Position numbers and translations under genes: made by a program. Shown piece after piece: positions 57,288 through 64,000 of a stretch of DNA of 64,000 nucleotides. Origin of the DNA: an uncultured Clostridia bacterium. Lineage in GTDB: Bacteria; Bacillota; Clostridia; Oscillospirales; Ruminococcaceae. The stretch spans positions 1 to 64,000 of the forward strand of contig CANPZC010000004.1 in assembly GCA_947589355.1 (NCBI GenBank). Direction: 5' to 3'. Within the stretch, counting starts at the first letter, position 1; every line of letters begins with the position of its first letter. The notes under the pieces were generated by a model. The model was not told the DNA's origin. It did not search any database and worked only from the letters and a program-made list of their open reading frames with translations.

Positions 57288-59363
57288 ATGATAGATCACG
57301 AGAAAATTATACCGATCATTGAGGGATATAAGAAGCATTTTTCCGAACACTGGAAGGACGAGAAATATAAGTGGGAGGCTGTGAAACACTTTCAGGATAA
57401 CTGGGATATCGATGCTGAGAATTTTGGCGAGATGTTCAAGAAAGCTACTGCAAAAGCTTCAAATCTGCTCGAGTCGTTTGCTCGTTACCCAAGAACTATG
57501 ATACTTAATTTTGCAAAAGCAGATGACAAGACGACCCGTGAGATGTTTGCAGACCTTTTTGACGAAAGCCGCGACCTTGCTGAGCGTATAAAGGCTTTTA
57601 TGCAGACCGCTGATGAACTCAAAGAAAAATACAATGACGGAACAAGGAGCAATCATTTTCAGAACACTAATGCCGTGAGTACATATTTGTGGCTGAAGTA
57701 CCCTGACAAGTATTACATCTATATGTATGACATCTACCGAAAGTGCGCCGAAAAGTTAGATGATACCTACCGCCCGAAAGGCAACGGCGATGCGGCAAAT
57801 GTTATCGGCGGATATAAGATGTATGACGAGATAAGGGAGATACTGCTTGCCGATCAAGATATAAGAAAAATTTTCAGCTCTGCGCTGACGGATACTTGCT
57901 ATAAAGACCCTGAGTTTGTTACTGCTGTAATTGATTTCGGATATTTTCTTGCGAAATATTATGATGAAAGTTCTATATCCAAGGACAAACGTTACTGGCT
58001 TTGTGCACCGGGAAATGGCGCTTGCATTTGGGAAGAATGTATTGAAAAAGGCATTATCGCCATAGGTTGGGACGCAATAGGCGATCTTCGACAATATGGC
58101 AGCAAGGGTGAAATGAAGCAGCGGATGAAAGAAACAATCAATTCTGATAGTTCTTATAAAAATGCAGCCCATGCAACATGGCAGTTTGTCAATGATATGA
58201 AACCCGGCGATATTGTATTTGCCAAAAAGGGATTACACCTTATCGTTGGGCGCGGAGTAGTAGGATCGGAATATATTTTTGATGATAGCAGGCAGCATTA
58301 CAAAAACGTTCGTAAGGTAAAATGGACACATATCGGTGAATGGGAGCACCCCGGTCCGGCTGCGATGAAAACTCTGACTGATATTACACCATATACAGAA
58401 TATGTTGACAAGTTGAATGCGCTCTTTGAAAATGCTGTAGTGTATGATGAAGATGAAATGAAAATAGAATATCCGCCCTACACCAAATCCGATTTTCTTA
58501 AAGAAGTATTCATGACCGAGGGCGAATATGACAGGCTTCGGGCTCTTGTTCTGCGTAAGAAAAACGTAATTTTGCAGGGTGCGCCGGGCGTGGGCAAAAC
58601 GTTCTCGGCTAAGCGGCTTGCGTATTCTATCATCGGTGAGAAAAACAAAAACCGCATCTGCATGGTGCAGTTTCACCAAAATTATTCATACGAAGACTTC
58701 ATCATGGGTTACCGCCCGAATGACAGCGGCGGATTTGACCTGCAAACAGGCGTGTTTTACGACTTCTGCGAGAGGTGCAGGGAGAACCCCGACAAGCCGT
58801 ATTTCTTCATCATTGACGAGATAAACCGCGGCAACCTGAGCAAAATTTTCGGCGAACTGCTGATGCTTATCGAAAACGACAAGCGCGGCGAAGAGAACAA
58901 GATAAACCTGGTTTACGGCGGCAAGCCTTTCTATATCCCCGAAAACCTGCATATGATCGGCATGATGAACACCGCCGACCGCAGCCTTGCGATGATAGAT
59001 TATGCACTGCGCCGACGTTTCTGTTTCTACACCATGAGGCCCGCTTTTGAAGATGCGCAGCGCAACGGCTTTGGCGAATACACAAAAAATATCGGCTGCG
59101 AGCTGTATCACAAAGTGATCGCGAAGATAAAAGATCTCAACGCTGCTATTCGTTCAGACAGCGCCCTCGGCAGCGGCTTTGAGATAGGTCACAGCTACTT
59201 TGCGCCCGAAGATACCTCAGTTATAAATGACGAGTGGGTGCGCGGAGTTGTAGAGTTTGAGATAATCCCGCTTATCGAGGAATACTGGTTCGATGATCAT
59301 GATAGCGTAAATAAATGGACAGATGCATTGCACGAGGCATCAGGTGACAGCAATGACAGTTGA
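57288..59363 (+). CDS. mcrB: McrB-like GTPase of a modification-dependent restriction system
   Basis: 691 residues after TATGGAGG. Residues 1-225 are a helical domain seen in many Firmicutes McrB proteins (NHFQNTNAVSTYLWLKYPDKYY). Residues ~235-385 look like an EVE/PUA-type modified-base reader: YWLCAPGNGACIWEECIEKGIIAIGWD and GDIVFAKKGLHLIVGRGVV. The AAA+ motor follows: Walker A GAPGVGKT (~430), Walker B FFIIDEINRGNLSKIFGE (~509) and the McrB hallmark MNTADRSLAMIDYALRRRF (~560). It reads modified DNA and powers the McrC nuclease by GTP hydrolysis. Overlaps mcrC by 11 nt. Confidence 0.92.
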   Translation: MIDHEKIIPIIEGYKKHFSEHWKDEKYKWEAVKHFQDNWDIDAENFGEMFKKATAKASNLLESFARYPRTMILNFAKADDKTTREMFADLFDESRDLAERIKAFMQTADELKEKYNDGTRSNHFQNTNAVSTYLWLKYPDKYYIYMYDIYRKCAEKLDDTYRPKGNGDAANVIGGYKMYDEIREILLADQDIRKIFSSALTDTCYKDPEFVTAVIDFGYFLAKYYDESSISKDKRYWLCAPGNGACIWEECIEKGIIAIGWDAIGDLRQYGSKGEMKQRMKETINSDSSYKNAAHATWQFVNDMKPGDIVFAKKGLHLIVGRGVVGSEYIFDDSRQHYKNVRKVKWTHIGEWEHPGPAAMKTLTDITPYTEYVDKLNALFENAVVYDEDEMKIEYPPYTKSDFLKEVFMTEGEYDRLRALVLRKKNVILQGAPGVGKTFSAKRLAYSIIGEKNKNRICMVQFHQNYSYEDFIMGYRPNDSGGFDLQTGVFYDFCERCRENPDKPYFFIIDEINRGNLSKIFGELLMLIENDKRGEENKINLVYGGKPFYIPENLHMIGMMNTADRSLAMIDYALRRRFCFYTMRPAFEDAQRNGFGEYTKNIGCELYHKVIAKIKDLNAAIRSDSALGSGFEIGHSYFAPEDTSVINDEWVRGVVEFEIIPLIEEYWFDDHDSVNKWTDALHEASGDSNDS

Positions 59364-60429
59364 CAAGGGTATTTCTATTAAGAACATCTACTATATGCTT
59401 TCCTATGCCTTTGACATTAAGAGACTGAGGAAAGAGGACTACAAAAGGGTAGCAGGGGAGGAGTTTGACAACATATACGACCTGTTTGCCGCGATGCTGG
59501 AAAAGGGCGTTTCACAGCAGATTAAACAGGGGCTTTACCGCGAGTATGTGCCGATGCAGGAGGAACTGCCTTTAATGCGCGGCAAGCCGGATATCAGCGA
59601 AACAATGCGCCTGCGCGTGCAGAGAAAACAAAAGCTCTTCTGCCGGTTTGACGAATTTTCGCAAGATGATCTGTATAATCAGATACTGAAAATTACAATT
59701 CAGCTGCTTTCCCGTGCTGATGGCGTATCCGAGAAGCGAAAGCAGGCGCTGAGGCGGCTGGACGTGAATTTTTGCGATGTTTCGCTCATACAGCCGCGCA
59801 ATATTGCTTGGGACAGGATAATGTACCGGCGCGGCAACCGCAGTTACGAGCTGCTTCTGAACATCTGCCGCCTTGTGCTTATAGGTTTGCTGCAAACCAC
59901 CGAGGACGGAAGCTACAAATTGCTTTCGTTTACCGACGAGAACATGGCAAAGCTTTATGAGAAGTTTATTCTGGAATATTATAAGCAGGAACATCGTGAA
60001 TTAGATGCGAAAGCGGCGCAGGTAAAGTGGAATTTTACTGCGGAGCCTGATAAGAAAACAGCAGCTTATCTTCCGCAGATGAATACCGATATCACATTGC
60101 AGAAAGGCGATAAAAAGCTTATCATCGATGCAAAATATTATAGAAAGATGCTGGTAAAAAATTATTCGGATACTAATGAAAAACTGCGGTCGGCAAATTT
60201 GTATCAGATATTTACCTATGTGAAAAATATGGATACAAATAACACGGGAAATGTTTCAGGGCTTTTGCTCTATGCCAAAACCGAAGATGAGTTGTTTCCT
60301 GATGGCGAACCGTTTGAGATATGTGGAAACAGCATCGGAGCAAAAACGCTGGATCTTAGCAAAGATTTTGAGGAAATAGCATCACAGCTCGATAAGATAG
60401 CGGAATATTATTTTCCACATCAAACATGA
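59353..60429 (+). CDS. mcrC: McrC-like nuclease subunit
   Basis: 358 residues from ATG 59353, inside the end of mcrB (a longer ORF start is an artefact). N-terminus ISIKNIYYMLSYAF is typical of McrC; the C-terminal PD-(D/E)XK nuclease shows MNTDITL then KLIIDAKYY (~259). It forms the cutting subunit with McrB. Intact length. No terminator seen behind it; 60.43-60.59 kb holds A+T-rich DNA and a 10-bp inverted repeat. Confidence 0.92.
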   Translation: MTVDKGISIKNIYYMLSYAFDIKRLRKEDYKRVAGEEFDNIYDLFAAMLEKGVSQQIKQGLYREYVPMQEELPLMRGKPDISETMRLRVQRKQKLFCRFDEFSQDDLYNQILKITIQLLSRADGVSEKRKQALRRLDVNFCDVSLIQPRNIAWDRIMYRRGNRSYELLLNICRLVLIGLLQTTEDGSYKLLSFTDENMAKLYEKFILEYYKQEHRELDAKAAQVKWNFTAEPDKKTAAYLPQMNTDITLQKGDKKLIIDAKYYRKMLVKNYSDTNEKLRSANLYQIFTYVKNMDTNNTGNVSGLLLYAKTEDELFPDGEPFEICGNSIGAKTLDLSKDFEEIASQLDKIAEYYFPHQT

Positions 60430-60591
60430 AGACAAATTATTTTTAGTACGTTTAATTGTACAGTAATTTTGTATATGCAGAATTTGTATGTTTTATACAG
60501 ACGTGCAGAAGCCATTGCGCATTTTTTGTTATATAGAAAACCGTTAAATTTACTGTACATTTTATTTCGCTGATGATCAAGGAGGATATTT

Positions 60592-60639
60592 ATGAACGTT
60601 ACAGAAATTGTATTCAGCCCCACAGGTGGTGCGCTATGA
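60592..60639 (+). pseudogene. 15-codon stub resembling the start of an EFR1-type flavodoxin
   Basis: ATG 60592 has the strongest ribosome site nearby (AAGGAGG, seven nt). It reads MNVTEIVFSPTGGAL then TGA. IVFSPTGG is the FMN-binding start typical of EFR1/flavodoxin-like proteins. The TGA overlaps the lipase ATG (ATGA). Either a truncated gene whose start was left behind, or a leader peptide that couples lipase translation. Confidence 0.55.
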
Positions 60640-61478
60640 AGATCGGTGTTATAGATGTTGGCGGCGGCTTTCGCGGTGTATATGCCTGCGGAGCGCTCGA
60701 CTATTGTTTAGATCAGAATATTCGTTTTGATCTCGGTATCGGCGTGTCGGCAGGCAGCGCAAATCTTGCCTCATATATAGCAGGGCAGAGGGGTCGCAAC
60801 TTTACTTTTTATACGAAATACGGTCTCAGAAAGCAGTACGCAAGTCTGAGAAATTTCATACTGAAACGCTCGTTTATAGATATGGATTATGTCTACAGCA
60901 CGCTCAGCGATCACGACGGTGAAAATCCTCTCGATTATGAAGCGCTGCGAAGCAATTCTATGGATCTTATAGTAGTAGCAACTAATGCAAAAACAGGCAA
61001 GGCAAAGTATTTTGATAAGCGTGATATCCGTCAGGACAGCTACGATGTGTTTAAGGCGTCCTCGTCCATCCCGTTTGTATGCAAGCCGTATTTCATTCAG
61101 GGTACACCATATTATGACGGCGCGCTGAGCGATCCCGTTCCGCTGAAAAAGGCGTTCGCTTTGGGGTGCGACCGTGTGATATTGCTGCTGACAAAGCCTG
61201 AAGATTTCATCAGAACATCAGAGAAGGACGACAAAATTGCTGCCCTTATACGCAAAAAGTACCCCAACGCTGCGCATGGTCTGCACCAAAGAGCGAACCG
61301 ATATAATAAGTGCGTTGCGCTGGCGCAGGAATATGCAAAGCAAGGTAAAGTGCTGATCATCGCGCCAGACGATACCTGCGGCGTAAACACGCTCTCACGC
61401 GACCCCAAAAACATGAAACGGCTGTATGACAAAGGCTACGCCGACGGCGAAAAGATCAAGGCGTTTATGTGTAAATGA
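60636..61478 (+). CDS. Patatin-like phospholipase
   Basis: 280 residues from ATG 60636. Oxyanion-hole motif GGGFRGVYACG, nucleophile serine in GVSAGSAN (~37-41), catalytic Asp in DGALSDPVPL (~161). This is the bacterial patatin family (YjjU/RssA-like), acyl hydrolases acting on membrane lipids. The only nearby ribosome site belongs to the overlapping 15-codon stub, so translation is probably coupled through ATGA. A bidirectional terminator follows. Confidence 0.88.
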   Translation: MKIGVIDVGGGFRGVYACGALDYCLDQNIRFDLGIGVSAGSANLASYIAGQRGRNFTFYTKYGLRKQYASLRNFILKRSFIDMDYVYSTLSDHDGENPLDYEALRSNSMDLIVVATNAKTGKAKYFDKRDIRQDSYDVFKASSSIPFVCKPYFIQGTPYYDGALSDPVPLKKAFALGCDRVILLLTKPEDFIRTSEKDDKIAALIRKKYPNAAHGLHQRANRYNKCVALAQEYAKQGKVLIIAPDDTCGVNTLSRDPKNMKRLYDKGYADGEKIKAFMCK

Positions 61479-61498
61479 TCATAGACCACCGAAAAAAG

Positions 61499-61545
61499 AC
61501 GGCTCTCCACCGAGGATATGCTCGTAAGTAGGAGAGCCGTTTTAT
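61499..61545. terminator. Bidirectional intrinsic terminator
   Basis: ACGGCTCTCC/GGAGAGCCGT stem with T-runs on both strands, between the convergent lipase and HAD genes. Confidence 0.85.
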
Positions 61546-62132
61546 TGTTTGGTTAGGTATGTGATCTGCGTGCTGAAGTTGTATCGCTTATTCAGTATAT
61601 CCGCTATCTCGCTCCAGCTGCTTGCTGACACGCCGTCAATATACCTGTTGTAGCCATGCCTGAAAATAATAACATCTGTAAAATCGCGCAGCGCGAGAAT
61701 ATTCTCGGGTTTATCTTCCACCATAAGTCTGACACCAAGGGCTTTGGCTGCTTGCAGTTTGTCTTTGCAATAATACACCGGCAGCTGTATATCGTATTTT
61801 TTCAGCCAATCGCTTGTTATTTGTTCAAAAGTTATGCCGCCGAAAGTTTTGCAGGTATCTCTTGAAGTGATATAGCACGCCAAAATATTGCTTTCTTTTA
61901 GCATATACACCGTTTCTTTTACACCGTCAAGCGGCGGCGCTGTGTATATATCATAGCCGAATTTCTGCCAGAATATTTCATAAGCCTGCGGCGGTGCGCC
62001 TTGAAACACATCTTTGAGATAATACCCGTCTTTGTTGAAAGCGACCTGATATCCGGCGAAAAACTTCAGCCCATAGCAAACGGCATCTTCCTTGCTTTTG
62101 TTTATGCAGCCGTCAATGTCAAAAGCTATCAA
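61542..62132 (-). CDS. Small HAD phosphatase, 5'-nucleotidase-like
   Basis: 196 residues; TTG start overlapping the stop of the upstream dehydrogenase (TTGA), with GAGG seven nt before. Motif I FDIDGCINKS, motif II ITSRD, motif III Lys in KDKLQAAKALG, motif IV VEDKPENI. The pattern fits the 5'(3')-deoxyribonucleotidase/NagD-neighbour group; substrate unknown. Cotranscribed with the dehydrogenase. Confidence 0.8.
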   Translation of the reverse strand: MIAFDIDGCINKSKEDAVCYGLKFFAGYQVAFNKDGYYLKDVFQGAPPQAYEIFWQKFGYDIYTAPPLDGVKETVYMLKESNILACYITSRDTCKTFGGITFEQITSDWLKKYDIQLPVYYCKDKLQAAKALGVRLMVEDKPENILALRDFTDVIIFRHGYNRYIDGVSASSWSEIADILNKRYNFSTQITYLTKQ

Positions 62133-63064
62133 TCTGCTACCTCGTTTCTTAAATACATAATGCAGGAGGATACGGCATCGCTTATGTATCTCTCGTGAGA
62201 ATCTTTGTCATGCGTTGCGCAGTGCGGAGACATTACAACATTTTTAAGCTTCTCAAACGGATACTTTGAAGGCATTACAGCTTTTAGCTTATTCGTCTTG
62301 TCGGCTTCGTTGTACCACACATCGCTCGCATAACCTGCTATATATCCGTCTGACAGCGCCTCAAACAGCGCTTTTTCATTGCATATCTCGGCCCGTGAAA
62401 TGTTTACAATAAACGCGTTTTTCATCCTTCTAAGCACATCTTTGTCAAACGCATTTATCGTTTCATCTGTCTTGGGTACACATATAAACAAAAGGTCGCA
62501 TTTTTCTGTAAGTTCATCAAAAGAATCGGCAGCCGTTACATTTTCGGGGTAGTTGCCGCTTTTATTTAGCACAAGTATATTTTTGTTCATCGGCAGAAGC
62601 TTGCTGTAAAGACTTTTGCCAATGCTGCCAAACCCGAATATGCCGATGCAAAATGAGCTTATACTTCTCCGGCAGTAATTTTCTCCGTCGCTGTACCAGA
62701 AGCCTTTGCAAAGGTCGCTGTGAAATTCTGGTATTCTGTGTATCAGAGCAAGCGCCAAAGCCAGCGCGTGCTGAGCAATTGCATCTGCATTTGCATGAGA
62801 GCAAACTACAGATATATCCCTTTTGCGAAGTTCTTCAAGAGGAAGCCCGTCCATGCCCGTTTTAAAAAGAAAAATTTTTTTCAGTTTCGGAAAGAATTGA
62901 AGCTCATCTTTGCTTATTTTTGTTGTTATCAAGACAGCGGCATCTTCGCACGAAGGCATCGGCACACCGTCATATATGACCGTTACATCAGCATATGCTT
63001 TCAGCTTTTCAATATATTTTTCCCATGTGTTATCGGTTTTTCTCAGTTTAACAGCAACTTTCAT
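62129..63064 (-). CDS. D-isomer-specific 2-hydroxyacid dehydrogenase
   Basis: 311 residues from ATG 63064 (AGGAG eight nt upstream). NAD-binding GIFGFGSIGKSLYSKL; catalytic Arg in VNISRAEICNEKAL, acidic residue region SDVWYNEAD, and His in MSPHCATHD. Resembles phosphoglycerate-dehydrogenase-like reductases of short length. Substrate unknown; its coupling to a HAD phosphatase suggests a small catabolic or repair pathway, which is inference. Eleven nt separate it from the upstream channel-like gene. Confidence 0.85.
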   Translation of the reverse strand: MKVAVKLRKTDNTWEKYIEKLKAYADVTVIYDGVPMPSCEDAAVLITTKISKDELQFFPKLKKIFLFKTGMDGLPLEELRKRDISVVCSHANADAIAQHALALALALIHRIPEFHSDLCKGFWYSDGENYCRRSISSFCIGIFGFGSIGKSLYSKLLPMNKNILVLNKSGNYPENVTAADSFDELTEKCDLLFICVPKTDETINAFDKDVLRRMKNAFIVNISRAEICNEKALFEALSDGYIAGYASDVWYNEADKTNKLKAVMPSKYPFEKLKNVVMSPHCATHDKDSHERYISDAVSSCIMYLRNEVAD

Positions 63065-63074
63065 CTTCAAACTC

Positions 63075-64000
63075 CTATCTGATGATCTTTCTTGCAATAA
63101 CTCCGGTAAATATAGTAAGAATAATAACTCCGATGATCTGTTCGACAGTATCAAAGTGACCTAATATCGGCATAGGGTCTATCTCGTTTACGTTAAAAAA
63201 TCGATTGACCGAAGCCTCTGCACTTAAAAACATACACTTCCACACACTGCTTGTCTGCTCTCTCAGCTTTACAAAATGTATCAGTGCAAACAAAGCTATA
63301 ACGGCGGCAGAAGTTATCAGAGAGTTTATCACCTGCACGCCCCAGCCGAACATTTTTCCCAGTACAAAGTTCTCCGTCATATATCCCAGCTTCCTGAGCG
63401 GATTTTTTGACAAAAGCCTGTTCAGCCTGCAATTTATGCTGCGCAGTATTACAAGGCATACATCCATTTCTTTGAATCTGTTTTCGTCTGCATACTGGTT
63501 GTAAAGCGCAAGCATTATCACATTCTGATGCCTTAGTTCAACATTCTTCTGCGATACCGTGCCGCCTCTCAGCTTTTTCCGCTTGTCTTTCAGCGTGTTT
63601 AAAAAATTTTTTAATTCATCTTTGTTTTCGATGAAAAAGCGATCCAGTTCAGCGCCTTCTTTCAGCTCCAGCAAGTCTATCGAACTGTCCGTATAAATGT
63701 ACTCAATATGACTGCTGTGCAGCCGCAGATTGCCTATCCTTACATCTTTGCACTCTATCTTTTCTATATTGCACTTGCGTGATATAAACAGTTCTTCAGC
63801 ACTGCCTTTCGATCCAAAAGAAATGCTCTGCACATCGCAGCTTTCGATCTTGATCTTTGGCATTTTGCAGTCGTCAAATTTAGCAGAGATGATTTGCGAT
63901 GTTTCAAACACCGCGTTTATACTGCATCTGAAAAACTCAACGGAATTTATTTTGCACCCTATGAACTTAAGCTCCTCTATCTGCCCGGAAGATCCGTTCT
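63075..64000 (-). CDS. Pentapeptide-like / two-TM ion-channel-like protein (5' end off window)
   Basis: The frame is open to the right edge, so the start is not seen; a GTG at 63911 is internal. The visible N-terminal part (ELKFIGCKINSVEFFRCSINAVFETSQI) has the alternating hydrophobic/Cys pattern of pentapeptide-repeat beta-helices. After a charged helical linker come two membrane helices (SLITSAAVIALFALIHFV and VEQIIGVIILTIFTGVIARKIIR), the second ending like Ion_trans_2 channels. No TVGYG selectivity filter is visible between them (NVNEIDPMPILG instead). A channel-like membrane protein; transport activity uncertain. Confidence 0.65.
   Translation of the reverse strand, partial: NGSSGQIEELKFIGCKINSVEFFRCSINAVFETSQIISAKFDDCKMPKIKIESCDVQSISFGSKGSAEELFISRKCNIEKIECKDVRIGNLRLHSSHIEYIYTDSSIDLLELKEGAELDRFFIENKDELKNFLNTLKDKRKKLRGGTVSQKNVELRHQNVIMLALYNQYADENRFKEMDVCLVILRSINCRLNRLLSKNPLRKLGYMTENFVLGKMFGWGVQVINSLITSAAVIALFALIHFVKLREQTSSVWKCMFLSAEASVNRFFNVNEIDPMPILGHFDTVEQIIGVIILTIFTGVIARKIIR

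Noticed and set aside
60454..60563. Inverted repeat TGTACAGTAA / TTACTGTACA about 90 bp apart between mcrC and the lipase, as a possible miniature transposon
   Set aside because: Only 10 bp match, there is no target-site duplication and the sequence is very A+T-rich; chance is likely.

Overview
The window looks like a Clostridia chromosome, probably a gut Oscillospiraceae/Ruminococcus-type organism. This is inferred from strong AGGAGG-type ribosome sites, TTGACA/TATAAT promoters, frequent TTG/GTG starts, Thr-rich secreted proteins and the gene families present; the species cannot be fixed from sequence alone.

Region 1 (1-24.9 kb, almost all minus strand, visibly more A+T-rich) is the integrase-proximal part of an integrative conjugative-type element. 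It ends at a 45-nt fragment of a tRNA-Thr(GGT) gene running exactly from the anticodon loop to CCA (24811-24855), the displaced end of an attachment site. Read inward from there: tyrosine integrase, ParA, a DUF6075-like protein, a ParB-like protein, two unknown proteins, a PcfJ-like protein, a 1187-residue multidomain protein, a nucleotidyltransferase/LPD28-like protein, and a 2258-residue N12-class adenine methylase/SNF2 helicase. Then come an unknown 204-residue protein, a CAP-domain lipoprotein and a large thioester/SpaA-repeat adhesin that runs off the left edge. The relaxase, the type IV secretion genes and the left end lie outside the window. Two features tie this element together. A palindrome (core TGTCA, a 3-nt centre, TGACA) occurs six times, always between genes. 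Five proteins, possibly six, end in or are followed by a common C-terminal peptide resembling LDLTxEQNNxRK.

Region 2 (24.9-39 kb) is ordinary backbone: an NlpC/P60 peptidoglycan hydrolase with a WalR-like box, a membrane GGDEF-EAL protein with degenerate active sites, a P-type Ca2+ ATPase overlapping an MmeI-like restriction-modification enzyme, a MATE exporter, a phosphodiesterase, a HAD phosphatase and a cardiolipin synthase.

Region 3 (39-54.5 kb) is a complete type I-C CRISPR-Cas locus (cas3-cas5c-cas8c-cas7c-cas4-cas1-cas2) followed by an array of about 110 repeats. One base in the repeat hairpin loop changes in blocks along the array.

Region 4 (54.6-64 kb) holds a second MATE exporter, a RelA/SpoT-domain alarmone synthetase, an McrBC system whose McrB carries an EVE-like domain, a patatin-like lipase preceded by a 15-codon stub resembling a flavodoxin start, a small HAD phosphatase, a 2-hydroxyacid dehydrogenase, and the end of a pentapeptide-like/two-TM channel-like protein cut by the right edge. 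CRISPR-Cas, the MmeI-like enzyme and McrBC together make this a defence-rich stretch next to an integrated element.
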